From IMG/VR virus record IMGVR_UViG_3300021961_005457, positions 1 through 43,464 of that record: a stretch of DNA of 43,464 bases, one strand, 5' to 3'. Below are positions 27,901 to 37,841 of this stretch, piece after piece. Positions within the stretch are counted from its first letter, which is position 1, and each line of letters begins with the position of its first letter. The notes beneath the pieces are model-generated. The model ran no database searches. It was not told the DNA's origin and saw nothing but the letters and a program-made list of their open reading frames with translations. Both the position numbers and the translations under genes were made by a program. This stretch comes from a virus.

Positions 27901-30900
27901 ATTTAACGTGACTTTAGCTGTTGAATCTGTATCAGCTTCTGCTGTATACTCTGGGAACAACTTCATGTTACCTCTAAATGCACCATACAATGCACTTGCT
28001 ACACCTACAGTTTTCGTTGCAGAATCTTGTTGTGCAAATGGTAAAGATGTATAGTCCATCATCAATGAACGTTTATCACCAGAACCAATGGCACGATAAG
28101 AACCAGAAGATGCGGCTTCATTCCAAAGCATCTTCACTGTACGCATCAAAGCAGCAGGTTTCAATAAACCATTATCAACCATACAACGATTATCAAAACC
28201 AGCATCACCATATGTTGCTTGTACACCATTATCACCAAAATTATCAACTAGAATACCATACTTGGATCTTTCGAGTCCAGTTGCATCTAAGATTTTAGAA
28301 TCATTGGCATTCTTTTCTAATGTATTCAAAGACACATAATATTCAAGGCCTCGAATTCTAGTGTCAAACGAACTAATATCCTTCATCGTGTAACGTTTAT
28401 TATTCTTAAAGTCGGCACGAATGTCTTTTACACTTTCCGTGTATGCTGGAACATACATTGTGTATAGGTGTAAGTCCTCCGGACCAACTGGTGGTGCAAC
28501 TGGAATTACAGCAGGTTTACCACTGATAATGGAAATTTCTTGTGATGGTTTAACAACAACCTGGTCAATCCTTGGTAAATAATATTCAAATGACAATTCT
28601 GCTAATGAATCTGGATCAGGATTGACTGCACCGGTTAATGTTGTGCTTGCAACATCTCTTGTTGGTCTAAAATCCAATGCAGCACGAGCTGAAACAATTC
28701 TACCATCTTCACGATTGAAGAATTTTGGTAGTTGATTGTATGTCAAATTAGTTGAACCAGTATATGAATCAACAGTAAACAAACCATTATTTTGTGGAGA
28801 TGGTGCGCTACCGTGATTGAAATATTTGTACTGAATCATCAATGATGAACCAGTTGGTGAACTGTAACCACGCTTCAATCTAATAGAAGCATGGTCGTAG
28901 TGTGTTTTTCTGTGGCCATTGTCCAACTCATAATGGTCTGTTACATCGTGTGTTGGATCAGTCAACATTGACATTGTAATGTTGCCAGTATTTGTTTTGG
29001 AATCAATGATCTTAACAATTTCATAAACGTCTGCAACTTGCAAACTAACCGGAACACCAGGAGTTTTCAATTGATTCAATGGAAAAGAACCACCAACAGA
29101 TGAAAAATCATAGTGTGTCACACCAATAGTTGGGAAAACATAACCGCCAGTAATAGCGGTAACCGTACCTGTGTTACCAACATTTAAAGCATCAACGTCA
29201 TCTAAAATGTATGGAACTCTTGTGTGAAAATAATCGTTCGCAGGGAACAGTGATTTTGTTCTAACTGCACCATTGGTACCATCTTCAGCTTGATTTACTT
29301 TAGTTTTGATAATGAAATCACAACGTACAGCAGGAGTATTCAAATCAACTTGAATTGTTGTACTATCAACAGCAACAACAGTAAATAAGTTATTAGCCAA
29401 AGATAAGATAGTGTTTCCAGCAATACCTGATGCAGCATTTGTTGCAGAAGTATCAGAACGAACTAAACAAACAATATTTTCTAAAATTGCGGTGTCACCT
29501 AAAGTACCACCAGAACCAGCAAATGCGAATGTATCTGTACCAACTGTGGAGATTGTAATTACACCACCACCATCAGACAATTTGTTGGAGTAAACTTTAT
29601 TAGCAAAGAAATCAAAATTTGTAATTGTTCCTTCTTTTAAAGCTTCAAAAGGAATTGGGAATAACAAACTGTCTTTGTTTTTCTCGGTAATATATGCATC
29701 ACCTGTAGAATCTCTAGATTCAGCATTAACATCGGCACCCCAAAGCAATGCACCACCAGAACGAATCACCAATGATTCAGCACCACTGAATCCAGATTCA
29801 ATTGTGAAAGCATTTGCAGCTGGAGTAAATGATAAACTTGAATCTAATCTAATGAAGTTTGAACCAGAAGATTCGATTCGAATTGGAGCCAAATCTCTAC
29901 CAGCACCATCAGTGATGTGGAAATACATTCCTTGATATGAGTTGGCTTGCAATGTTGTACACCATGCAGTAGGCAATATAACATTTGCTGAGGTGTGGCC
30001 ACTTGAAGCAAGATTACCAATGATTGGTGTGGTGTTTGCTTCAAATAGATTCAATCTATGAGTGTGTGATGTACCTAATGTTGTAGACGTTGCACCATGA
30101 TACTTCATGTTGTTGACACGAACAGTACCAATTTTTGTAGAATTGTAATATACTGTACCACTCTTATCGATATATTGTTTTGGTACACAATGAATATCTA
30201 AAGTTGGAAATGTAGTAATGTCTAAGTTTGTTGTACCTTGAACATTCTCAACAACAACATAACTAGAATAATTTGTAGGAATATCATAGTCTGATACGTT
30301 CGCTGTAGCACGACCACGATAAACACCTAACTTAGTAGGTGCAATAGTTTGAAATTCATGGCCTGCAACATAAGCTTTACCTGGATCCAAAATTACACTG
30401 AAATAATTTGGGTCAGCATAATTATTGTTTGCACGATTTGCATATTCTTCTTCCAAAGTCAAAACAAAAGGATCAACTGTGTAATTACCAGACTCATCAT
30501 AAGTTCTTCTGGCCAAAGTTTTTTCTATTTCACTGTATATTGGGTATTGAACTTCTTTAGTTTTAACACCATCAACAACACGAACAACTTCAAAGAACGC
30601 AGATTCATCAGCAGAATCTAATGTGCGTTTTGATAATCGTGTGATTAGTTTTGAACGTGTTGCACCTGGAGCTTGATAGTTAAATGAGCCTTGTGCAGGA
30701 TCCAACAACGAAGAATCATCAATTTCATCATAGATTTCTTGGTCAAATTCAATACCAATTTTATATGATGGCAATACATTAATTGTAGATGTATCATAAC
30801 CTAAACGATAAAATGTTTCAAGTACCAAAAACTCAGGCAATACTTTTACGAATTGACCTTTGAAGTAATATATACCTTCTTGGATACTGGCAACATATGA

Positions 30901-31368
30901 ACGACCAACAGCATCTAGTGCTTTAGCTTGAGCAAAGATGTTTTGACCATAAATTTTTATTTCATCGGCTTCAACAAACTTCTCACCACTCAAATACTTA
31001 ACGACCAAGATAGGATTTGTTGTGGTATTGTCAATTGCAATAACTTTTGCACGTACAATTTTAGTTGTGCTATAACCAATAATAGTTTTATTCAACCAGT
31101 TTTCCAACACAACATCTTCACCATTATATTGTGTATCTAATTGAATATAGTATGCTCGGTCATCAAGTGAGATTTTACCACCAGTGATTGGACTACCACT
31201 CTTAAAGATATGATTACCAAATTTTTCAATCTGGTTTGCGAGGATTGTTTGAGCTTGAGTTAATTCTCTGGCTTGAACTGCATATCCAGGTCGGAATAAG
31301 ACACGCATGAAGTTCTTGTCTTCATCGAAGTCATCGAAATATGGGTCGTAGTTGAAAAGAGTTGTCAT
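24997..31368 (-). CDS. Giant DUF4815-type baseplate or tail structural protein
   Basis: A 2123-residue virion protein. The N-terminus (NYDPYFDDFDEDKNFMRVLF, then RPGYAVQARELTQAQTILANQIEKFGNHIFKSGSPITGG) is the hallmark of the DUF4815 family of T4-like aquatic phages. The long middle is mixed beta structure with conserved-looking blocks (YYLPRIDQVVVKP near residue 930; LAQTFYVDPEKYPLG near residue 1625). Residues about 1900-1965 carry a glycine-rich GxGY module like those in gp6 and gp8. The C-terminal segment (VTVFYKLLSSSD, then KDRRYQKM) is typical of the family. It follows gp8 where T4 has gp9-gp11, so it probably decorates the baseplate periphery and mounts fibres (inference). A GAGGA Shine-Dalgarno precedes the ATG. 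The stop nearly touches the next start. Confidence 0.8.
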   Translation of the reverse strand: MTTLFNYDPYFDDFDEDKNFMRVLFRPGYAVQARELTQAQTILANQIEKFGNHIFKSGSPITGGKISLDDRAYYIQLDTQYNGEDVVLENWLNKTIIGYSTTKIVRAKVIAIDNTTTNPILVVKYLSGEKFVEADEIKIYGQNIFAQAKALDAVGRSYVASIQEGIYYFKGQFVKVLPEFLVLETFYRLGYDTSTINVLPSYKIGIEFDQEIYDEIDDSSLLDPAQGSFNYQAPGATRSKLITRLSKRTLDSADESAFFEVVRVVDGVKTKEVQYPIYSEIEKTLARRTYDESGNYTVDPFVLTLEEEYANRANNNYADPNYFSVILDPGKAYVAGHEFQTIAPTKLGVYRGRATANVSDYDIPTNYSSYVVVENVQGTTNLDITTFPTLDIHCVPKQYIDKSGTVYYNSTKIGTVRVNNMKYHGATSTTLGTSHTHRLNLFEANTTPIIGNLASSGHTSANVILPTAWCTTLQANSYQGMYFHITDGAGRDLAPIRIESSGSNFIRLDSSLSFTPAANAFTIESGFSGAESLVIRSGGALLWGADVNAESRDSTGDAYITEKNKDSLLFPIPFEALKEGTITNFDFFANKVYSNKLSDGGGVITISTVGTDTFAFAGSGGTLGDTAILENIVCLVRSDTSATNAASGIAGNTILSLANNLFTVVAVDSTTIQVDLNTPAVRCDFIIKTKVNQAEDGTNGAVRTKSLFPANDYFHTRVPYILDDVDALNVGNTGTVTAITGGYVFPTIGVTHYDFSSVGGSFPLNQLKTPGVPVSLQVADVYEIVKIIDSKTNTGNITMSMLTDPTHDVTDHYELDNGHRKTHYDHASIRLKRGYSSPTGSSLMIQYKYFNHGSAPSPQNNGLFTVDSYTGSTNLTYNQLPKFFNREDGRIVSARAALDFRPTRDVASTTLTGAVNPDPDSLAELSFEYYLPRIDQVVVKPSQEISIISGKPAVIPVAPPVGPEDLHLYTMYVPAYTESVKDIRADFKNNKRYTMKDISSFDTRIRGLEYYVSLNTLEKNANDSKILDATGLERSKYGILVDNFGDNGVQATYGDAGFDNRCMVDNGLLKPAALMRTVKMLWNEAASSGSYRAIGSGDKRSLMMDYTSLPFAQQDSATKTVGVASALYGAFRGNMKLFPEYTAEADTDSTAKVTLNSLQGIENPFNFINDAFRYLSDANPGWVNDANNPFAKVIDSKWFESASETSDTKVTSGGIGYDLKGADFGNLQTTTNSVYIKSGAQYTLQQIAKPTASTVDVGTYVTDVSINPYLKPKAISFVCNSLRPDSNYFAFFDGVSVNNYVVVPNRITTTISLSTNGFQPGEIAVIANNQGEAATFITNYKARSGTYKTVRIVNADVGRNVSLVNESGQSLQGKYLRGVNSDSLRYIETLEEHKSGVTRSVGATTITLASDAPSFNIAASANTNVLYLVRSIGTDSDEKAGILENATSGATVSGATFNIIAYDTTTKIATIQQTTSATQRSLNWTYSLGSNKSTSTGDVGGVLYPPKATFRTGERVLRITESFNNTYDKDAISFTETSYVSSGVALKKTNLIDTVYNFATSSKFTGETTSKVLSSQTTSSVLTSTGYNPPPAAENPTPAAVVDQAVVTNVISTAVDDPLAQTFYVDPEKYPLGLFAESIDLFFSAKDDTLPVTVQIRPTVNGAPSADFWYQESVSTKYPSEVNVSSTPSVDVASTATKFTFPSPVFLKPGLYAAVILSSSPDYLMWVAEKGALTTANKTVSQNPYVGTLYKSQNSMEYVPFLNEDLMFTLNRCKFVTGTSAYFSLDSEKPPKTYYIDKFRLLETSIKPASDFPVASNYYFVSTPINGAKETQYRSLIPQMKYDCGLDSKYTLGSRRKELVDKGDFTVKYQISTNTDTISPIVSLESLHLNVWENFIDNAEINAEDFNIISPGAGYANSNTIVINSSTGEGATVYMSCDGVKGNVLSMNVASTGFGYLDDFTISYPNANTTANVTSNASIVLNSEFDSTAGPCLAKYITKPVVLADGFDAGDLRVYLAVNRPSGTDVTVFYKLLSSSDSTSFKDRRYQKMECFNPTTSISVTDSDFFEFEFRPSLTADAATYTSDNGVTYDTFKTFSVKIVMTSSDPSVVPSIKDLRIIALPAG

Positions 31369-31378
31369 GTATTCCTCG

Positions 31379-32707
31379 TTAGAAACTCAATATAAATTTA
31401 ATTCGGTCGGTTTGGTCAGGATCCCTAGTTAAAGGTAACTGATTGATAATCATTAATGTTTTACCGGAATACAAATGTAATTCCGGATCTGCTTTTGAAA
31501 CACCAACTCGAATCGCACCACTCAAATTACCTTTGATTGTGACGTTTGGCTGAAATGTTCCCAATATATTATTTAAAAATAAGTTATTCGTAAGTTCATC
31601 AAACGAAATAACTTGCGCTGAGAATGTGGCAGTATCTAGTGAATCGCCTTGATAAACATACTCATCATTGTTGAAGTCACCAATACCTGGTGACACATTA
31701 ATTTTTGTGTATACATTATATAGTAGACCAGATGCCAGCGTTGATGTATTGAAAACGTAAGGGTTCTTAACCAATGAAATTTGTCTAAATTCATTTTCTG
31801 CTGGAAAATCACCAGATTCACTGCCGTCAAAATCAATATTCAACATAACAGTGTTTGCTGTTAGTTCTTCGACTGGATCATAACCGTGGCCGTTTTGTGG
31901 AGCAAGAGAAATTGTGGCTGCAGCACCAGCACCATTACCACCAGTAATATCGGTAAATATTACATTTGCTTTTGTGTAGTTTAAACCACGACTTTGCACA
32001 ATTACATTTTGAATGCGGCCATTTGATACGTTTGCTTTCAATACAGCACCAGTGCCATCACCATCAACTGAAATAATTGATTGTGTTGAACCATCGACAT
32101 AATTGTTACCACTGTTGGTAACTTTTACAATATCAATACTTCGGTCCAAAGCAGCTGCCCGTACAAACTTATTGTATGTAACTGGCATCCAATCTGCTGT
32201 TAAAAATCGTTCTTTTTGTGATGTGTTCAAAGTGTACATATATTTCCACTTATAACCATCAGTAGTTTGGAAGTAAGGTTCTTCTAATGAAGTTGAAGAT
32301 AAAAATAGTTGTGGTTCATCAGTAGAGTTTGCATTACTGTTGTTATCTAAACACTTGAAGATTTGGTCTTTACTGTTCAATACGTAAAAGTTTGCATTAC
32401 CAGAATCATAAGCATAGTATATGGTATTTAATGTCCAGTTTCTTCTTGGAACAACATAAGATATATCATTTAACGACATTCTTTTTGCAACAATAGCATT
32501 GTCCCAACATTGCACGAAAGAAGGAATAGTTTCTGTTGGTGTTGGAACAACCTCAGTTCCTGCGTTCCAAGGAATTTGTTTACCCAACATTGCAAAAACA
32601 TAACTCTTTCTGATTTGAGGTAAATAATCATTCGCACCAATATCAAATAGATAGGTGAAATCCTGAGCTAACTCGGTTGAGAAGTTTTTAGTAATTATTG
32701 AAGACAT
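31379..32707 (-). CDS. 8: Baseplate wedge subunit gp8
   Basis: Wedge protein; T4 gp8 (334 aa) is a dimer in the wedge and contacts gp7 and gp10. Recognised by FVQCWDNAIVAKRMSLNDISYVVPRRNW (residues about 65-92) and by EPYFQTTDGYKWKYMYTL near residue 143. The protein is 442 residues. The excess over T4 includes a glycine-rich stretch at about residues 195-262 (VTNSGNNYVDGS, then IVQSRGLNYTKANV) resembling the modules in gp6 and the preceding gene. The C-terminus (SGKTLMIINQLPLTRDPDQTDRIKFILSF) is typical of marine T4-like gp8. No Shine-Dalgarno is visible; AATAAATA lies five bases before the ATG. Confidence 0.86.
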   Translation of the reverse strand: MSSIITKNFSTELAQDFTYLFDIGANDYLPQIRKSYVFAMLGKQIPWNAGTEVVPTPTETIPSFVQCWDNAIVAKRMSLNDISYVVPRRNWTLNTIYYAYDSGNANFYVLNSKDQIFKCLDNNSNANSTDEPQLFLSSTSLEEPYFQTTDGYKWKYMYTLNTSQKERFLTADWMPVTYNKFVRAAALDRSIDIVKVTNSGNNYVDGSTQSIISVDGDGTGAVLKANVSNGRIQNVIVQSRGLNYTKANVIFTDITGGNGAGAAATISLAPQNGHGYDPVEELTANTVMLNIDFDGSESGDFPAENEFRQISLVKNPYVFNTSTLASGLLYNVYTKINVSPGIGDFNNDEYVYQGDSLDTATFSAQVISFDELTNNLFLNNILGTFQPNVTIKGNLSGAIRVGVSKADPELHLYSGKTLMIINQLPLTRDPDQTDRIKFILSF

Positions 32708-32712
32708 GTCTT

Positions 32713-32720
32713 TATTTATT
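32713..32720 (-). promoter_or_regulatory. ATAAATA octamer just upstream of gp8 (weak late promoter candidate)
   Basis: AATAAATA on the minus strand overlaps the stop of the preceding gene and ends five bases before the gp8 ATG. It resembles the NATAAATA late motif, but in this AT-rich DNA and at this spacing it may be only part of the translation start region. Confidence 0.2.
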
Positions 32721-35700
32721 CAAGTTTTTGGTGAGATGTTGTCACATAGGTAGAATTTGTTGTAAATTTGGTACTTACCAAAATTGTATTTGCGTTGACA
32801 AATGTGACTTGTTTTGTGTCATTGAACAAGATACTAATTGTTGCATTATTATTTGATATGCCAAAATTAGTATATGTATAAATTGTATTTGCGTTTATGA
32901 CTTCAGTTACAGTTGATGTGTTTCCGGTTGATAGTTTAATAACATCATTGGCCTGAACATCGTTAATGAAGTTCGTGGAAGTACCAACAACAACATTGGA
33001 AGATACACCTACATTTACAGTACCACTAATTCTACGTTCAACATTTCTCAGTGTCACATAATCACCAACAGAAATGACAGATGCCAGATTAGGTGAAGCG
33101 CCCGTTGCAACCATATTGTTTGAACCATTGGATACATTGAATGTATTCGATAAAGTTTGCACAGAAATTATTTTGATTGTGCTGTTTGGTCTGGCAGCAT
33201 TTTTTGGATTGGCACTAACTCTAGTAACAAATGTTTTTGTTCCAACAGGGTGAACAACATCATTCAAGGCTTTCTTAAATTTAACATAATCATTTTCGGT
33301 ATTGATTACATAAGAGAAATTGTGATATTTCTTAGAATCTTGTAATTTCTTATCAGCACTCAGTTGACCATCTTCATTCAAATAAATACCAGGATAACGA
33401 ATCAAACCATTTTCAAACCCAGCTGTTGCCTTTGCTTTGCCGTCACCATAGTAAGATACATTTACAACATTCGCAGAAACTGTATTATCATCAGATATAA
33501 TTTGTGATGCAACATTGAGAGAACCACGGTAATTATAAATTCTCATGTGGTTGTTTGATGTGACGTATCTATCAACAAAAGCTGTCCAAGTTGTATTTGT
33601 GTTTGATGCACCTTGATAGATTTTTGTATTTGCAACAAAAATTTGGCCTTGTGTTACATTCGAAACAACTAAGTCTGCATTACGTAATGAAATTTGTGGT
33701 GCAGAGATGTAATCATAGCCATAACTTACAACACGTAATGTTGAAATAGATCCAATTCTAGTTGTTGACAATTCGAGTTCTTCACCATCACCAAGAATTT
33801 CTTTGGCAATTAATGTTGCACCTGTACCAAATGCAGTGTTAACAGTTATTGTTGGTAAATGTTCTGCATCATAACCTTCACCACCACGAATATACTCTGG
33901 TGCATAACTAATTGTTAAGTTAGCTCTAAATCCAGAACCAGAACCAGTGTTTGATGTAAATGGATTTAATGTTGTAGTTGGACTTGTGATGTATTTGCCA
34001 GAATTTGAAACATTAACTGAAGTAACATTACCACTACCATTAACAGCCAAAACAGTTAGCACCGCAGAAGTTCCAGTTCCACCCGTAGCAGTAAATGTGT
34101 TACCTACACCATAACCAGTGCCACCTGTGGAAATTGTTACACCAGTTAAAGCACCAATACTTCTTTCGTTGAATTCTACTGATTTAACACCATTGTTTGC
34201 GGTGTGAACTTCGATAATTTGTGCGTTTGCACCAAGTCCACGGCCACCAGTCGATGAGAATATTAAATATTCACCTACGTTATAATTTTGGCCACCATTT
34301 AAAATTTCAATACGACCTAAAGAACCTAACGCATCAAGATTTTTTCTCAATAGTTTATAAACCATCAAGTTATCAATGTTGTTTTCAAATGGAACATCTA
34401 ACGTAATTGTTTCGGATGTTACTGCAGTAACTGTTCGTATTTCTTCAAAACGATTCTTTAAAAACAATTTGACTCTTTCACCAACTTCAAAAGTGTCTGT
34501 TAAATCTTGTGAAGAATCTCTAAGTATGCGACTGCCTTGAACGGCAGTACATGATGTGATAACCAATAAATCATCAACGTCTTCCAAATACATACTGGAA
34601 ATATCAACTTCAGGTTTTTGTCTGTAACCACCGCCAGATGACAGAATGTCAACATAAGCAATACTATACAAACCTAAATCTTGATATGTTGTAACTTGGC
34701 CAATTGTTTTTGTATTAGATGTATTATCCCATTGATTAATTGACTGTGAATAAACAGTTTCAATTGTAACATCAGAAACATTAACATTTCGTGTATAATT
34801 TTCATCAAGTAACGAAATGAATGCCTTGGCTTCTGAACCCAAAAGTCCACCGGCAAAACCACCTTTGAAGTCAATAATCGTTGAGTTTGGTGCAACCGAA
34901 TCATATCTAAAACCAAAACCACCATTTCTAGTAATAATGTTTTTAACAGAACCTTTTAGAACAGTACCAACTGTAGCTAAGGCACCAACCGGATTGGCAG
35001 ATTGTGGATTTAAACCACCAATAATTGTAACAGGATCACCATCGTAACCTAAATCTGGATCATATCCATTGTAATACAATCCACGATTTATTGGATCAAT
35101 TTTAATTTCTGATAGAGAACCAATCAAAGTTGCTGTAACTTCAATTTGTGTATTCCCAGTAACGTGTGTTCTAATCGTTTCACCAGTAGTGAATAATTTT
35201 GTGATGTTGGAGATATATAACTCAACATATTCAATGCCCAACTGTCGGTCAACAGATTTTATTGCCTTCTCAACGATTGCAGATGCTTTAGATGTTTGAC
35301 CTATAATTTTTGTTTTTTCAATTTCTAAAATATTTACATCATTGTCGGTTACACGCAAGGCTAATGGAAGAACCCATTTACCATCAGATGTACGCAACAC
35401 CTGTTCTTTTGGATAACTGATTGTTATTTCTTCATTGTATAATACACGAAAAAGAAACTTAACAGACTCTGGTGTACCTTTTGAACGATAAAATTCACCA
35501 ACGATCTTTAAAAACTTAGCCTTGTCGAGCAACAGTTCTTTTGGAAAGAATGGTGCAATCTCTTTTCTAATTTGTTCAATATAAACATTGTCAGCCAAGT
35601 CAACATCTTTGGCATCATCCAATTTTTTGGACTCCAAAACAATGTTTCCGTTCTTTTCCAACCACTCATAGTATCGTTTAATAAATGTTGCAAAAAGTTG

Positions 35701-35766
35701 GTGTTCTTCCCTAATAAATTCGGGAAGTTGACTTTCTACTATACTTGATAGAATTACGTCTGACAT
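32716..35766 (-). CDS. Large baseplate wedge protein in gp7 position
   Basis: A 1016-residue protein between gp6 and gp8, the place and size of T4 gp7 (1032 aa), so a wedge role is likely. The N-terminus (ESQLPEFIREEHQLFATFIKRYYEWLE, residues about 10-36, then FYRSKGTPESVKFLFRVLYNEE near residue 112) is a conserved helical block known from baseplate components of aquatic and other myophages. The middle is almost entirely glycine-rich GxGY beta repeats (about residues 210-300, 365-390 and 480-700). The C-terminal third contains YHNFSYVINTENDYVKFKKALNDVVHPVGTK, a block also conserved in these proteins. Sequence similarity to T4 gp7 itself is not evident to me, so 'gp7' rests on position and length. 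The ATG overlaps the gp6 stop (TAATG). Confidence 0.65.
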   Translation of the reverse strand: MSDVILSSIVESQLPEFIREEHQLFATFIKRYYEWLEKNGNIVLESKKLDDAKDVDLADNVYIEQIRKEIAPFFPKELLLDKAKFLKIVGEFYRSKGTPESVKFLFRVLYNEEITISYPKEQVLRTSDGKWVLPLALRVTDNDVNILEIEKTKIIGQTSKASAIVEKAIKSVDRQLGIEYVELYISNITKLFTTGETIRTHVTGNTQIEVTATLIGSLSEIKIDPINRGLYYNGYDPDLGYDGDPVTIIGGLNPQSANPVGALATVGTVLKGSVKNIITRNGGFGFRYDSVAPNSTIIDFKGGFAGGLLGSEAKAFISLLDENYTRNVNVSDVTIETVYSQSINQWDNTSNTKTIGQVTTYQDLGLYSIAYVDILSSGGGYRQKPEVDISSMYLEDVDDLLVITSCTAVQGSRILRDSSQDLTDTFEVGERVKLFLKNRFEEIRTVTAVTSETITLDVPFENNIDNLMVYKLLRKNLDALGSLGRIEILNGGQNYNVGEYLIFSSTGGRGLGANAQIIEVHTANNGVKSVEFNERSIGALTGVTISTGGTGYGVGNTFTATGGTGTSAVLTVLAVNGSGNVTSVNVSNSGKYITSPTTTLNPFTSNTGSGSGFRANLTISYAPEYIRGGEGYDAEHLPTITVNTAFGTGATLIAKEILGDGEELELSTTRIGSISTLRVVSYGYDYISAPQISLRNADLVVSNVTQGQIFVANTKIYQGASNTNTTWTAFVDRYVTSNNHMRIYNYRGSLNVASQIISDDNTVSANVVNVSYYGDGKAKATAGFENGLIRYPGIYLNEDGQLSADKKLQDSKKYHNFSYVINTENDYVKFKKALNDVVHPVGTKTFVTRVSANPKNAARPNSTIKIISVQTLSNTFNVSNGSNNMVATGASPNLASVISVGDYVTLRNVERRISGTVNVGVSSNVVVGTSTNFINDVQANDVIKLSTGNTSTVTEVINANTIYTYTNFGISNNNATISILFNDTKQVTFVNANTILVSTKFTTNSTYVTTSHQKLE

Positions 35767-37841
35767 TATTTTATTGGTACTATGTTGATAACAATTGTAG
35801 TAGAATCATTAACATCAAACGTTAATAATTTATTTTTCTCTGAGTGAATAACTGATTTAGATGGACGAATGTGTACAGACAACTCATCAAAATCGTTGGC
35901 TACAGATAGAGGATTAAAATTGTTAATGTAAATTTTACCTTTGGTGTAATCAATCTGACCCATCACACCATTGTTGTTTTGGTAATTAAGAATTGATTTA
36001 ACACTCTGATTCGATGTTTCATCTGGTCTGAAGTAAGCAATGCGTAATTGGCCATATCTATTCTCAAGCACAGCAGATCCAGTGGCTAATGTTCCGCCAC
36101 CTCCAGTAATTACAATTGCAGCAGTCGTATAACCAACACCTGGATTTGTAACTGTAATATATGACAAACGACCATTGATAATTGTGGCTTCTGCCTTGGC
36201 GCCTTGGCCGTCACCTAGAATCGCAATCGTTGGTGTTGATGAGTAATTAATACCTGGATTCGTAACAGTAATTGATTCAACACCAGTAAATGATGATGGA
36301 ACTTCTTCAATAAACGCTGACCTTGTAATTCCGTTTTCATCCAATACTGTGAAGTTTGGACTTGTATAGAAGTTATCGTTTGTTGTACCACGTTGCAGTT
36401 CAACACCAAAATCTAAAATATAATTTGATGTTGTTATAAGGTCTGGTCTAAATTTCTTGGCAATAAAAACTTCCAACTCGTTTGAAATGACAGAAATGTC
36501 ACAAGAGTCAATTGCCGTTTTTAAAGCAGAAGACCTAAAGTATGCATTAAAGGAGTTTAGATTAGTATTACAAAAATCTAAAATCGATGTTCTAACCTTA
36601 GTTCTTAATGTATTCAAATCCAAAATTGTTTTAGTTGGGTCATAATATACTGTAGAAATCATTTTTAAGTAATTATAGTCAACGTCAACAATTTGTGGTG
36701 TAACAGTCATCACACTAATTGGTTTTAGAACATTCTGTAAGAAGAAATCTTTTTCGGTATCTGTAATCTCAAAGCCATCTTTAGGTTTGGCCGAGATAAA
36801 GACTTTACCATAAACAGGTGGATCATTTTCTTCTCCACCCCAAACATTAACTGCTTCAAACTGTGGATATTTTTGTTGAATTAATTTGATATAATCGTTT
36901 TTAGTGACAGCACGATTTTGCGAAATGTATTGTAGTGGTGCAGCAAATCTAATCTCATCAACAGTCTCACGTGTTCGACCACCAGCGGCAACAGTAACAG
37001 TATTGATTGTAAATCCTGTTAAATAATTAATTGATGCGGAACCAGTAAAGTTTGCAGCCTTGTTTGCATCTTCACCATTACTTATTAGATAACTGATTGT
37101 TAAAACCGCACCATCTGGTAATTTTTTACCAACAATGTTATCACCAAAATAGATTTGGTACTTGCCGCTTTGTCCTTCTTGTAGGAAATACGTTTTAGAA
37201 TCCGAAGTCAATGAAATTGAATCATCTACAGGATTATAAACGACAGTTTCCGTGTTTGAAGAACTTTGTTGAACTGTAACACGCAATGTTGTTGTATCAA
37301 CTTTAGCATCAGGTATTTCATAAATTTGTTTAGGATTACTAATTTCCGAATGATTGTATGAATATGAAAGTAATTTACCTTCAAAGATTTCAATATCGTT
37401 ATAGACAAAGTTTGTTCCAGTTTTTGAAACGGTATAGTCTTGCAAAGTAATGAAAGTATAAATTTTACCTTCAACCGGACCACTAATAAATGTATATCCA
37501 CGTGGTATAGTCAAGTAATCTTCTGCAGAAGTACTGCCATTAATCGATACATCAATAACAGCCTTAGATGCTCTGTTTGAACGTGGTGTATAACCAAGTT
37601 TTTTGGCATGAGACACAACTGAGTTTCTTAACAATGCGGTATCTAAGAAACCCTCATTTGCAACCATATTGAGATAGTATGCATTATAGTGCGTGTTATA
37701 TGCCAAAATGTCCAAAAGAACACTTAAGCCAGCACCCTCAAAATCATAATCGGAAAACTCCGTTTGTTGTTTGAGGAATGTTTTTAAATTGGTCTTGATT
37801 GTATCAAAATCAAGTTCGGTTACTCTTAAACGATTTGCCAT
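35766..37841 (-). CDS. 6: Baseplate wedge subunit gp6
   Basis: Core wedge protein that forms the ring around the hub in T4 (660 aa there, 691 here). The N-terminus (LKTFLKQQTEFSDYDFEG, then LLDILAYNTHYNAYYLNMVANE, residues 16-65) is the diagnostic gp6/gpJ-type signature. It is followed by LRNSVVSHAKKLGYTPRSNRAS. Residues about 290-340 (AAPLQYISQNRAVTKNDYI, then KYPQFEAVNVWGGEENDPP) are also typical. Residues about 520-600 hold two glycine-rich repeats (VTNPGINYSSTP, VTNPGVGYTTAA) that I regard as an inserted beta module shared with the next genes. The start abuts the gp25 stop, and the stop overlaps the next gene's ATG by one base. Confidence 0.92.
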   Translation of the reverse strand: MANRLRVTELDFDTIKTNLKTFLKQQTEFSDYDFEGAGLSVLLDILAYNTHYNAYYLNMVANEGFLDTALLRNSVVSHAKKLGYTPRSNRASKAVIDVSINGSTSAEDYLTIPRGYTFISGPVEGKIYTFITLQDYTVSKTGTNFVYNDIEIFEGKLLSYSYNHSEISNPKQIYEIPDAKVDTTTLRVTVQQSSSNTETVVYNPVDDSISLTSDSKTYFLQEGQSGKYQIYFGDNIVGKKLPDGAVLTISYLISNGEDANKAANFTGSASINYLTGFTINTVTVAAGGRTRETVDEIRFAAPLQYISQNRAVTKNDYIKLIQQKYPQFEAVNVWGGEENDPPVYGKVFISAKPKDGFEITDTEKDFFLQNVLKPISVMTVTPQIVDVDYNYLKMISTVYYDPTKTILDLNTLRTKVRTSILDFCNTNLNSFNAYFRSSALKTAIDSCDISVISNELEVFIAKKFRPDLITTSNYILDFGVELQRGTTNDNFYTSPNFTVLDENGITRSAFIEEVPSSFTGVESITVTNPGINYSSTPTIAILGDGQGAKAEATIINGRLSYITVTNPGVGYTTAAIVITGGGGTLATGSAVLENRYGQLRIAYFRPDETSNQSVKSILNYQNNNGVMGQIDYTKGKIYINNFNPLSVANDFDELSVHIRPSKSVIHSEKNKLLTFDVNDSTTIVINIVPIK

